Shown: positions 1-8,188 of the stretch, in pieces
Layout of the letters: each line of letters opens with the position of its first letter
Position numbering within the stretch: the first letter of the stretch is position 1
Source of the DNA: Maribellus sp. CM-23
GTDB taxonomy: Bacteria; Bacteroidota; Bacteroidia; Bacteroidales; Prolixibacteraceae
DNA length: 64,000 nt
Direction of reading: 5' to 3'
NCBI RefSeq assembly: GCF_021354595.1
Contig: NZ_JADWYJ010000006.1
Coordinates: 276,770-340,769 of the forward strand
Notes under the pieces: generated by a model
Databases searched by the model: none
What the model was told of the DNA's origin: nothing
The model's input: the letters and a program-made list of their open reading frames with translations, nothing else
Made by a program: the position numbers and the translations under genes

Positions 1-653
1 ATTGCGGGTTGCATTTCCCGGTTACCGACGATGCTTCGTTGTATCAGTACATTGAAGAAGTAAAAGGCAGCCCTACGTTTAAGGGAATGCAGGCCGAGGG
101 CAGGGAATGGGTGACCTTGTTTTCGCCGGAAGCCATTTCAAAATTTGATTATGTATTTACGGATGCCATGACATTTACCGACCGCAAAGGACGCCGGAAC
201 CGGATATGGATTCCGGAAGAGGTTTGGGTGGATGACAAGCAGCAGTTTATGGATGATTTGGTGGCTAAAATTGAAGCGATTTTCTCGCAGGAACCAGTCG
301 ATATTTATGTGAACCCAACGGTTTTGCCAGCACAATTAATGCCCGAGTATGACCAGTTGTGGACAAAAGAACGCATGGAGAAAGTGATAAAGGTTTTGAC
401 GGACAACGGAATTGCGCTGGAGATCAATGCCCGGTACAAAACTCCGCATGCCGAAATGATCAAAATGGCAAAAGAGGCCGGCGTGAAATTCTCGTTCGGA
501 ACCAATAATGTAACCAGCGATCTGGGGCATTTGCAATATTGCCTTGAAATGATTGAGGAATGTGGACTTACACCCGGCGATATGTTTGAGGTGAAACCGG
601 ATGCACAGAAACCGATCAATGTAAAAGGTCTTCCTGCCCAAATTACGGGTTAA
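1..653 (+). CDS. PHP-like phosphoesterase, 3' part only
   Basis: The gene runs off the left edge: the frame is already open at base 3, and the first possible start (TTG at 9) has coding sequence before it. About 216 C-terminal residues are visible. The closing part (GIALEINAR, then PHAEMIKMAKEAGVKFSFG) resembles the last strands of the PHP (polymerase and histidinol phosphatase) barrel. Where active members carry a metal-binding GSDAH-type motif, this protein has GTNNV, so metal binding may be altered. The substrate cannot be told. It is followed after about 30 bases by a convergent gene. Family assignment is moderate because the N-terminal HxH motif lies outside the window. Confidence 0.6.
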   Translation, partial: CGLHFPVTDDASLYQYIEEVKGSPTFKGMQAEGREWVTLFSPEAISKFDYVFTDAMTFTDRKGRRNRIWIPEEVWVDDKQQFMDDLVAKIEAIFSQEPVDIYVNPTVLPAQLMPEYDQLWTKERMEKVIKVLTDNGIALEINARYKTPHAEMIKMAKEAGVKFSFGTNNVTSDLGHLQYCLEMIEECGLTPGDMFEVKPDAQKPINVKGLPAQITG

Positions 654-684
654 AATGATCTATAATAAGTAGTGTGCTGGTCGA

Positions 685-1407
685 TTAAAAGAAGTCAATT
701 TTCTGCTTGTAATCGGCCAGTATTTGTTTCTTGTCGATGGCAAACAGAATTAGCTCCACCACCTGCCGGTCGGAGAAAGAGGCACGGTTAATCATCAGGT
801 CGAAATGCACCTCGTGCGATTGTTCGGCCCTGATTGCTTTTCGAAACGTCACCCGTTCTTTTTCTACCCGTTCAATAAAAGCGCTTGCTTCGGCTCTCGA
901 CAAATTGTTGTTGCACATAATGTTTTTTAGCCGGTATTCAAAGGGTGCCTCCAACCTGATATGAAGCGCATTTTTGATATCGGCGGCAATAATGTGGCCG
1001 GCTCTTCCAACAATAATATTAAAGCCGTTTATGGCTAGCGATCGGACTACTTCCTTTACAGTATTTGCAATCTTCGCCTCGCTTTTGTAGTGTTTTTCGC
1101 CAAATGCGGTCAGAATTTGCTCAAAGGTGTAACTGTCCTCCTTGTTGAGTGCTTTTAATACCTTTTCAGGCGCCAGATTCAGTTCGCGGGCACTTTGATA
1201 GAAGATCTCTTTGCTAAGTACTTTCCAGTCGGCAAGCATTCGCTGTTTGTTCAATTCCAGTGCCAGAAGATTGGCCAGTTTTAGTCCGTTACAACCCACC
1301 TCCCTAGAAATGGTGATAACAGGCCCGGCAGCTCCGACGTGCCCCTTCTGAAAGGATTTTTCCTCTTGTAAGCGGCTGTTTAAATAGCTCATTAACGAGT
1401 TGCCCAT
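685..1407 (-). CDS. Cytidylate kinase-like family protein
   Basis: A 240-residue cytosolic protein. Near residues 28-45 it has GPVITISREVGCNGLKLA, the P-loop-like start of the cytidylate-kinase-like family, in which the usual pattern is ITISREYGSGG. The rest (WKVLSKEIF, then the VGRAGHIIA strand and an RLEAPFEYRL segment) follows that family. Known cytidylate kinases phosphorylate CMP/dCMP, but these paralogues are not proven to do so. The start at 1407 gives MGNSLMSYLN; a second Met at residue 6 is equally possible. It is monocistronic and convergent with the PHP-like gene. Confidence 0.75.
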   Translation of the reverse strand: MGNSLMSYLNSRLQEEKSFQKGHVGAAGPVITISREVGCNGLKLANLLALELNKQRMLADWKVLSKEIFYQSARELNLAPEKVLKALNKEDSYTFEQILTAFGEKHYKSEAKIANTVKEVVRSLAINGFNIIVGRAGHIIAADIKNALHIRLEAPFEYRLKNIMCNNNLSRAEASAFIERVEKERVTFRKAIRAEQSHEVHFDLMINRASFSDRQVVELILFAIDKKQILADYKQKIDFF

Positions 1408-1641
1408 GACGTTTAGATTTTTAGTTGATCAATTTAATTTACGACGATTCATTTAAATATGTTATGTTTTTAAAGCATGCATTTAACAAAAAAATGACCG
1501 ATTAAGACTTGAAGCTAACCTGACAGGTGTCAGCCAAATTTCAGATGATTTAGTCTATTTTTAAGACTTATTAAATTTTGCATTTACGCATTTGGTGAGA
1601 TTAATTGTATTTTCGAAAACTCATAACAATATTCAAATACT
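1408..1641. promoter_or_regulatory. Divergent intergenic region with a candidate promoter for the aminopeptidase
   Basis: This 234-base AT-rich gap separates two divergent genes. TATTTTCG at 1608-1615 resembles the Bacteroidetes -7 box TAnnTTTG and sits 26 bases before the aminopeptidase ATG. TTTG occurs upstream at 1577-1580 and 1591-1594, but neither is at ideal spacing. The region before 1408 should also hold the promoter of the kinase-like gene; no convincing box was seen for it. Confidence 0.35.
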
Positions 1642-3033
1642 ATGTTTGACAAAAGTACATACATTAACAGGAGAAAGGCTCTGAAAACAAAAGGATTAAC
1701 CGGAATTGCACTGATTTTGGGCAATGTGGAAGCTCCGATGAATTACAGGGATAATACCTATCATTTCAGACAAGACAGCAATTTTCTATATTTCTTTGGC
1801 CTTGATTTTCCCGGGCTGGCAGGCGTTGTGGATTTCGACAGTGGCGAAGATTTTATTTTTGGAAACGATGTGGACATTGAAGACATTATTTGGATGGGGC
1901 CACAGGTCACATTGCAGGAAAACGCTGCAAAAGCGGGAATTACCAATACAGCGCCTTTTGTCAAAGTTTTTGACCTGGTAAAAGCAGCAAAAAATGCCGG
2001 ACGAAAAGTACACTTTCTTCCTCCTTACCGGGCCGAGAACAAATTGTTACTCGAAAACCTGCTGGAAACTTCGGCGCAATCGATCAATACCCATGCTTCG
2101 CTCGATTTGATTAAAGCGATTATTTTGCTTCGTGAAGTAAAAGAAGCACAGGAAGTTGAAGAAATTAAGAAAGCTTGTGCCACGGGGTATCAAATGCATG
2201 TTGCAGCCATGAAAATGGCGCTCCCCGGAAACTGGGAACAAAAAATTGCGGGAACAATTGAAGGAATTGCTTTGGCCGGAGGTGGAATGACTTCGTTTCC
2301 CATTATCCTGTCAATGAACGGCGAAACGTTGCACAACCACGACCACTCTCAAATTTTGCAGGAAGGTCGTTTGATGCTTTGCGATGCCGGTGCCGAATCG
2401 CTGTTGCACTATGCTTCCGATTTTACCCGTACTACGCCTGTAGGAGGCAAGTTTACGCAAAAACAACGCGAAATCTACGAAATTGTATTGGCCGCCAACA
2501 ACACTGCTACCGCGCTTTCAAAGCCGGGAGTTACTTATTTGTCGGTTCACCTGGCGGCCTGCGAAGTGCTTGCTGCAGGTTTGAAAGACCTGGGGCTGAT
2601 GAAAGGCGATGTAAAAGAGGCGGTTAAAAACGGTGCACATGCCATGTTCCTGCCTCATGGCTTGGGGCATATGATGGGATTGGATGTTCACGACATGGAA
2701 GACCTGGGACAAATTCATGTTGGATATGACGATGAAATTCGTCCGGTAGATCAGTTCGGAACAGCCTATTTACGCATGGGCAAACGCCTGAAACCGGGAT
2801 ACGTGATCACCAACGAACCGGGATGTTATTTCATACCCGCACTTATTGACAAGTGGCAGGCAGAAGGTATCAACAAAGATTTCATCAACTTCGATAAAGT
2901 GAATGAATACCGCGATTTTGGTGGTATTCGCCTGGAAGACGACATCCTGATTACAGAAAACGGTGCCGAAATTATCGGAGAACGGGTACCAATTACGCCT
3001 GAAGAAGTAGAGGCCGTTGTGGCAAAGGGTTAG
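1642..3033 (+). CDS. pepP: Xaa-Pro aminopeptidase (M24B, PepP-like)
   Basis: A 463-residue cytosolic metallopeptidase that releases N-terminal residues preceding proline. Residues 1-150 form the aminopeptidase P N-terminal domain (YHFRQDSNFLYFFGLDFPG is typical). The rest is the pita-bread catalytic fold. All five di-metal ligands are visible: Asp248 (CDAGAE), Asp260 (SDFTRT), His343 (HGLGH), Glu392 (NEPG) and Glu432 (RLEDD). Length is normal for the family. It is followed by a strong hairpin terminator at 3109-3158, so it is probably transcribed alone. Confidence 0.92.
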   Translation: MFDKSTYINRRKALKTKGLTGIALILGNVEAPMNYRDNTYHFRQDSNFLYFFGLDFPGLAGVVDFDSGEDFIFGNDVDIEDIIWMGPQVTLQENAAKAGITNTAPFVKVFDLVKAAKNAGRKVHFLPPYRAENKLLLENLLETSAQSINTHASLDLIKAIILLREVKEAQEVEEIKKACATGYQMHVAAMKMALPGNWEQKIAGTIEGIALAGGGMTSFPIILSMNGETLHNHDHSQILQEGRLMLCDAGAESLLHYASDFTRTTPVGGKFTQKQREIYEIVLAANNTATALSKPGVTYLSVHLAACEVLAAGLKDLGLMKGDVKEAVKNGAHAMFLPHGLGHMMGLDVHDMEDLGQIHVGYDDEIRPVDQFGTAYLRMGKRLKPGYVITNEPGCYFIPALIDKWQAEGINKDFINFDKVNEYRDFGGIRLEDDILITENGAEIIGERVPITPEEVEAVVAKG

Positions 3034-3108
3034 TACTGACATAATGTAATGTGGTCAGAAAAAATGAGCAAGCCTTTGTATTTTCTGATATAACATTTAA
3101 ACATATTC

Positions 3109-3158
3109 AAACGCAGCTGGGAGAAATTTACAGATAATCCCGGTTGCGTTTTTGTTTT
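3109..3158 (+). terminator. Rho-independent terminator after pepP
   Basis: AACGCAGCTGGGA (3110-3122) pairs with TCCCGGTTGCGTT (3138-3150), and TTTGTTTT follows. It lies between the convergent aminopeptidase and phosphatase-like genes. Confidence 0.75.
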
Positions 3159-3160
3159 GA

Positions 3161-3613
3161 CTATCCTTGCTGAGGCTTAAGAATATGATCGTAGAAATAA
3201 CGCATTTCGAGCATTATCTCGTCACGCACCTTCATACATTTGTCTCTGATCTCTTCGTGCGATTTGGAGTTCTTGTATGGGCTGCGAAACCCCAGGTGCA
3301 TTTTTCTCCGGTACCTGATAGGCGGAATCTTTAGCTCTTCCAGCGTTCCTTCGCCAACGGTGATCAAATAGTCAAATTCACGATTAATGAATTCATCCAC
3401 ACATTTCGGAACACTGGGTTGCAGGTCAATCCCAATATCTTTCATCACTTCAATGGCAATCGGGCTCACATGATCGACAGGATCTAGGCCGGCTGAATAA
3501 ATTTCCAGGTCTTTGTCCAGACTTTTCAGAATGGCTTCTGCCATTTGGCTGCGGCAGGAATTTCGGTTGCTTAAGAAAAAAACACTTATCCCATGGGCAA
3601 TATTTTAACGGTT
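3161..3613 (-). pseudogene. Degenerate low-molecular-weight phosphatase / ArsC-like protein
   Basis: From the ATG at 3544 this gives 127 residues beginning MAEAILKSL. The frame stays open upstream to 3613 and encodes ISVFFLSNRNSCRSQ just before it, so the family P-loop (CTGNSCRSQMAEG in thioredoxin-linked ArsC) lies before the ATG. No ATG, GTG or TTG exists in that frame; the nearby ATG at about 3594 is out of frame by one base, which suggests a single-base deletion or a sequencing error. The nucleophilic Cys is Ser, the segment that normally holds the resolving Cys reads TVGEGTLEE, and the catalytic Asp region reads GFRSPY. It looks catalytically dead, either a decayed gene or a non-enzymatic relative. 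Confidence 0.55.
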
Positions 3614-4117
3614 AATTGATTTTTGTGAGCAAACAATATACTGAAAATCACAAAAATAAATAATGCATTATATCTTGAAATAGAATGTGTTATAGATGTT
3701 TTTTAGCATGAATGTCTATCGGTTTGGAATAAGCGTACAGATATTTGTGGTATGCTTCATAGCCGGATATGGTGCGGAAGGCAGAGTTTGAATAACAGTT
3801 GTAGTTGGCGCTCTTGTTTCAACCCAGGCTTTGATCAGAACAGATTCTTTTAAAACGACTTGACGAATTCCGGATTGCCTTAAACTCAGGAATACAAGCT
3901 TAAAAAGATAGATTTATCGTAAAAAAGCACTAAAAATGAACGAATTATCGGGTGGCTTCCATGATTAAAGTGACAGTTAAATTACTGATAGTCAAAAATA
4001 AGCAGAATGACGAATTTTTATTTCCATTCAAAAATTGAGTATTAATTCGCTTTTATCTATTTTCGTAGAGGAATGTAGTAAGTACGCTGTCGTTGCGACG
4101 GCAAAAAAATCGTTTAA
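3614..4117. other. Intergenic region, about 500 bases
   Basis: No gene was recognised. It contains the likely promoter of the DUF349 gene near its right end and otherwise only short, stop-riddled frames. Confidence 0.5.
4035..4065 (+). promoter_or_regulatory. Candidate promoter for the DUF349 gene
   Basis: TTG at 4035-4037 and TATTTTCG at 4058-4065 are separated by 20 bases. This matches the Bacteroidetes -33 TTTG / -7 TAnnTTTG pattern with one mismatch in the -7 box. The same TATTTTCG occurs before the aminopeptidase gene. Confidence 0.5.
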
Positions 4118-6274
4118 ATGGAACCTAAAGATCTAAAAAACTCTGAAGAGTTAAGAAGTCCGGAAAATGAGGACCTTAAGAAAGTGCAGGCAGATGTTGT
4201 ATCAGACGAAGCGGAAAAAGCGGATGCTGAAGAAACTGTAAAAGAACAGGAATCTGCCGAAGTTGAAGAACCTGCTGTAAATGCTGAAGCCGGGAGTGTG
4301 GAAGAGAAAACTGATCAATCAGAAGAAATAATACCAGAGGCGACTGTAGAGGAAGAAAGTGTTTCGGTGAAAGATGAAGTGAAGGAAGACGTTCCTGAAT
4401 CTACGCCGGAGGAAACAAAAGTATCATCTGCAGAGTCGGAAGAAGAGCCTAAAGAGGAGACAGCTGAAAATCTGCCGGTTGCAGAAGAAAAAGCTGAAGA
4501 AGCTCCTTCTGTTGAGAAGCCCGAAAAGCAGGAACAAAAAAAGGAGAGAATAGATTATTCCACTTATACGCAAATAGAATTGGTTAATGCGCTGCGCGAT
4601 GTTTTGGAAGAGAAAGAGACGCGCGACATCAGATCGGATGTGGAAGCAATAAAAGCCAGTTTTTACAAAATTCTGAAAGATAATGAAGAAGCTGCCCTGG
4701 CTAAATTTATTGAAGAGGGTGGGGCAGAAGAAGAATTTCAGGCAGAGGAAGATCCCTACGAAAAAGATATCAAGGAGCTTCTGAAAGATTATCGCCAGAT
4801 CAGAATTGAGCAGAACAAACTGCTGGAACAAGAGAAAGAAGAAAATCTTAAGAGAAAATACGAGGTAATCGAAAAGATTAAAGGATTGATTAATAACGAG
4901 GAATCAATTAACAAAACCTTTAACGAATTCAGGGATCTTCAGCAAGAATGGCGCGACATAGGTTTGGTTCCGCAATCGGAAATGAAAAACCTTTGGGATA
5001 CTTACCATTTTCATGTAGAGAACTTTTACGATTACATAAAAATCAACCGCGAATTACGCGACCTGGATTTAAAGAAAAACCTGGAGGCCAAAATCAGGTT
5101 ATGTGAAAGGGCAGAAGAGCTTTTGTTGGATCCGTCGATCATTAAAGCGTTTAATACCCTGCAAAAATACCACGAGCAATGGCGTGAAATTGGTCCGGTT
5201 CCAAGAGAACAAAAAGACGATATTTGGGAGCGTTTTAAAGCCGCGACCTCGAAAATTAATAAAAAGCACCAGGAATTTTTTGAAGACCGCAAAGGTGAGC
5301 AGAAGAATAACCTGGACGCTAAAACCGCTCTTTGCGAAAAAGTGGAGGAAATTCTTGAAAAAGAAGTAGCTACACACAAAGAATGGGACGATCTTTCAAA
5401 AGAACTCATTAATTTACAGAAGGTTTGGCGAACAATTGGTTTTGCACCCAGAAAGGACAACAACCGGATTTACGAACGTTTCCGCACGGCTTGCGACAAG
5501 TTTTTTGATGCCAAACGTGATTTCTATTCCAAAAACAAGGAAGAACAACAGAATAATCTTCAATTGAAAATTGATCTGTGCGTGCAGGCAGAAGCCCTGA
5601 AAGACAGCATGGATTGGAAAAAAACAACGCAGGATTTTATCAATATTCAAAAGAAATGGAAAGAAATCGGCCCGGTTCCAAGGAAACAATCCGACATAAT
5701 CTGGAAGCGTTTCAGAACTGCATGCGATTATTTCTTTGACAAAAAATCGGAACATTTCTCGGACGTTGACAGCGAACAAATTGACAACCTGAAAGACAAG
5801 GAACAGATAATAGAAGAATTAAAGGCTTTTAAGTCTTCTGATGATGTAGAACAAAATCTGAAGCAATTAAAGCAGTTCCAGCGTCGTTGGTCTGAGATTG
5901 GTCATGTTCCATTCAAAAAGAAAGACGAATTACAATCCACCTTCAGAGAACTGATCAATCAATTATACGATGATCTGAATATTGACGAGGAAAAACGAAA
6001 TATGTTGAAGTTTAGGACGAAAATGAGTAATTACTCAGAATCGTCGAAAGGACAAAACAAAATGCGTTTGGAGCGCGAGAAATATATGACCAAACTGCGA
6101 CAACTAGAAAACGATTTAGTTTTGCTGGATAACAACATTGGTTTCTTTGCCAAATCGAAAAATGCAGAAGCATTGATCAAAGACGTGAAGAAGAAAATTG
6201 AAGTTACCAAACAGAAAATAGAATTTCTGAAAGATAAAATCAGAGTTATTGACGAGTTAGATCACGATGAATAA
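4118..6274 (+). CDS. DUF349 domain protein with long acidic N-terminus
   Basis: A 718-residue, highly charged protein. Residues 1 to about 140 are low-complexity and dominated by Glu, Ala, Val and Lys, and are probably disordered. From about residue 200 there are several helical repeats of roughly 70 residues, each with the DUF349 signature: a tryptophan, IG, VP, then W.+F (for example EWRDIGLVPQ, QWREIGPVPREQ, VWRTIGFAPR, KWKEIGPVPRKQ, RWSEIGHVPFKK). The last 80 residues are predicted coiled coil. No signal peptide or membrane segment is seen. The function of the family is not established. It is flanked by a promoter and a terminator of its own. Confidence 0.85.
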   Translation: MEPKDLKNSEELRSPENEDLKKVQADVVSDEAEKADAEETVKEQESAEVEEPAVNAEAGSVEEKTDQSEEIIPEATVEEESVSVKDEVKEDVPESTPEETKVSSAESEEEPKEETAENLPVAEEKAEEAPSVEKPEKQEQKKERIDYSTYTQIELVNALRDVLEEKETRDIRSDVEAIKASFYKILKDNEEAALAKFIEEGGAEEEFQAEEDPYEKDIKELLKDYRQIRIEQNKLLEQEKEENLKRKYEVIEKIKGLINNEESINKTFNEFRDLQQEWRDIGLVPQSEMKNLWDTYHFHVENFYDYIKINRELRDLDLKKNLEAKIRLCERAEELLLDPSIIKAFNTLQKYHEQWREIGPVPREQKDDIWERFKAATSKINKKHQEFFEDRKGEQKNNLDAKTALCEKVEEILEKEVATHKEWDDLSKELINLQKVWRTIGFAPRKDNNRIYERFRTACDKFFDAKRDFYSKNKEEQQNNLQLKIDLCVQAEALKDSMDWKKTTQDFINIQKKWKEIGPVPRKQSDIIWKRFRTACDYFFDKKSEHFSDVDSEQIDNLKDKEQIIEELKAFKSSDDVEQNLKQLKQFQRRWSEIGHVPFKKKDELQSTFRELINQLYDDLNIDEEKRNMLKFRTKMSNYSESSKGQNKMRLEREKYMTKLRQLENDLVLLDNNIGFFAKSKNAEALIKDVKKKIEVTKQKIEFLKDKIRVIDELDHDE

Positions 6275-6278
6275 TAGG

Positions 6279-6303
6279 AAGCCGGTTCGCCGGCTTTTTT
6301 GTT
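6279..6303 (+). terminator. Terminator after the DUF349 gene
   Basis: AAGCCGG (6279-6285), TTCG loop and CCGGCTT (6290-6296), continuing into a T-run. It begins 4 bases after the stop codon. Confidence 0.85.
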
Positions 6304-6703
6304 TTAAGTGCCGAGAGTTCTGTATTTTGAATTAACGGATGTGAATGACATATGAATATTAAAGTCTCTGAGAATCGCATATAATTTTTGAATAACATAA
6401 TTGCCCAGAGAAGCAAAATCTGAAAGCGTCGTGCCTGGAGCGTTTTATTTGCCTGAGCGGTTGGCGGAGGCAAGCGAAGAATGAGCGCAGATATAATATT
6501 GAATTATAGGAAAAATTTTTGTGAAGGAACACTGAATAAACTTTTACATAAAAGCTGAACCGTTATCAGACTTGAAGCAGTGATATCTGATTTTATGCAA
6601 ACCATATATGATATAAATATGATTGTCTTATAATTTATATTATGATAAATAGTATAAATGTAAAAATATTGCAATTGTTTTTTAAACTTGAGTCTATTCC
6701 CTC
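6304..6703. other. Intergenic region, about 400 bases
   Basis: Very AT-rich from about 6480 on. Short open frames exist but none has a start, codon pattern or family resemblance that supports a gene. Confidence 0.5.
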
Positions 6704-6733
6704 TTTGTGTTAAAGGAAAAAAGATTATTTTTG
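6704..6733 (+). promoter_or_regulatory. Candidate promoter of tRNA-Pro
   Basis: TTTG (6704-6707) and TATTTTTG (6726-6733) lie 18 bases apart. The latter is a perfect Bacteroidetes -7 box (TAnnTTTG). The tRNA begins 38 bases downstream. Confidence 0.6.
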
Positions 6734-6771
6734 CAATCGATTATTCGAAACGTACAATTCAATAATCATTT

Positions 6772-6848
<77 letters not shown>

Positions 6849-6873
6849 AGACAAAAGTCAAAAAACACCAAAG

Positions 6874-6906
6874 GCCTGTAAATCAGTTGATTTGCGGGCT
6901 TTTTTA
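6874..6906 (+). terminator. Terminator after tRNA-Pro
   Basis: GCCTGTAAATCA pairs with TGATTTGCGGGC and is followed by a T-run at 6900-6905. A sister hairpin with nearly the same stem follows the partial tRNA copy at the other end of the island (23773-23805). Confidence 0.7.
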
Positions 6907-6942
6907 TTTTTATGAAGTTAAATAACACCATTTAAAACCATC

Positions 6943-6971
6943 ATAAATGTGAACAAAACGGTGAACCAAAA
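6943..6971 (+). repeat. Left copy of 29-base subterminal repeat
   Basis: Contains AAACGGTGAACC. 25 of 29 bases match 23657-23685 in the same orientation. Its last part forms the left half of the inverted repeat at 6960-6993. It could be an arm-type recombinase site; this is inference. Confidence 0.55.
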
Positions 6972-6993
6972 TATTTTTTAGATTTGGTTCACC
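6960..6993. repeat. Perfect 11-base inverted repeat near the left island end
   Basis: GGTGAACCAAA (6960-6970) and TTTGGTTCACC (6983-6993) are perfect reverse complements with a 12-base AT spacer. No T-run directly follows on either strand, so it looks more like a protein-binding site than a terminator. Confidence 0.6.
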
Positions 6994-7030
6994 AGAAACG
7001 CATAAACGATTATTAACCAATATGTTATGA

Positions 7031-7366
7031 TCATAGTTTTTGGTGCAAGCCTTTTAACACCTCCCCCAGGTAATGTATTTGTATCTCTTGGCTGGCATCT
7101 CTTCGTTTGACTTCAATATCAAATAACTGAATATAGAATATTAATTTACTGTTTATTCTTGGCTTAAGATATTTAAAGAAATATATCTCATCATCAGTGC
7201 TTCTAATTCCCTCATTAAAAAATGTTTTCCGCATCTTTATCATTGCCGAATTACACAGCCCAATCGCTAACTCAATGAGCATAAAAATATCATGAGCCTG
7301 ACTTTTCAAGAAGGTTAACTCATCCTCTAGTTTCAGTATTATGTCTTCATAGGCTTTATTCTCCAT
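7031..7366 (-). pseudogene. RteC-like protein, N-terminal fragment
   Basis: 111 residues. The segment DEIYFFKYLKPRINSKLIFY followed by IQLFDIEVKRR matches the conserved core of RteC, the transcription regulator of Bacteroides tetracycline-type conjugative transposons, which is roughly 280 residues long. Here the reading frame stops soon after the YLGEVLKGL helix, so the C-terminal half is missing. It is the gene nearest the tRNA attachment site and is a plausible relic of a conjugative element. A small free-standing helical protein is the alternative. Confidence 0.55.
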
Positions 7367-7505
7367 CGTAAGGATCTTTTAATACAAATCAGTCTATCCA
7401 GAATGTTACCCAAATAACGGATTCGCATTGGGGTTGAAAAAAAGTCCCTCTTAATTTCCCATATAATCTTTTATACCAATTGCAATCTGCAATAAATTAG
7501 TTTAT

Positions 7506-8162
7506 CTATTTGTCAAGAACTTCACCCAATAAGTCGGCCAATGAACTATCACCTGCAAAATGAATGCATTTTATACTTAGCTCTTTTGCCGGTTTGATAT
7601 TTTGTATTGAGTCATCAATAAACAAGGTTTCCTGAGGATCTAATCCCGCATCTTCCAACGCATACTGAAATATTTCCATGGAAGGTTTTCTATATCCTAC
7701 TTCATAAGAATAGTATGTTTTTTCAAATAGTCCCCTAAGTCCATTTTCAAACCGAAATTCCTTTTTAAAAATTTGATCGTAAAGAGAAACGTGAATTTGA
7801 TTGGTATTACTTAATAGACATAAACGAAAATTCGTTCCTAACTTTTTCAAAATATCAATATTCTCAGGTGGTGTCTTTTTCAGCATTGCAAACCATGCAA
7901 AATCTAAATCTTCATCAGTAATACCGGAGCATATGGTTTCTCTAAAAAGTTCTCTGAAATCTGAAGCATTTATTTCACCAACTTCCAAAAGTTGAAATAG
8001 CATTGATTGATAATCTTTTCGATAATACTTCCCAAAATCATTTACCCCGAGAGCATTGAACGCATCTATTGTAGCATTAAAATCGATATGAGTAATTACT
8101 CCGCCCCAGTCAAATATTATATTTTTAATTTTATATAAATCAATGGTTTTCATAAAACTCAT
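7506..8162 (-). CDS. HAD-family phosphatase
   Basis: 218 residues, cytosolic. The four HAD motifs are visible: IIFDWGGVI near residue 15 with the nucleophilic Asp, LLSNTN (motif II) near 115, a Lys in YRKPSMEIF (motif III) and LFIDDSIQNI (motif IV). The FDWGGV form is that of the YihX-like sugar-phosphate phosphatases. In the island it is the last gene of a minus-strand series that otherwise handles phosphodiesters and glycerol phosphate, so a role in releasing phosphate from the product is plausible. Substrate unknown. Met4 is an alternative start. Confidence 0.85.
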   Translation of the reverse strand: MSFMKTIDLYKIKNIIFDWGGVITHIDFNATIDAFNALGVNDFGKYYRKDYQSMLFQLLEVGEINASDFRELFRETICSGITDEDLDFAWFAMLKKTPPENIDILKKLGTNFRLCLLSNTNQIHVSLYDQIFKKEFRFENGLRGLFEKTYYSYEVGYRKPSMEIFQYALEDAGLDPQETLFIDDSIQNIKPAKELSIKCIHFAGDSSLADLLGEVLDK

Positions 8163-8188
8163 AAATTTTTATTACCACCCCTCCTTGG

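Noticed and set aside
6246..6473. 75-residue minus-strand open frame after the DUF349 gene
   Set aside because: It crosses the terminator of the DUF349 gene and has no start context or recognisable sequence.
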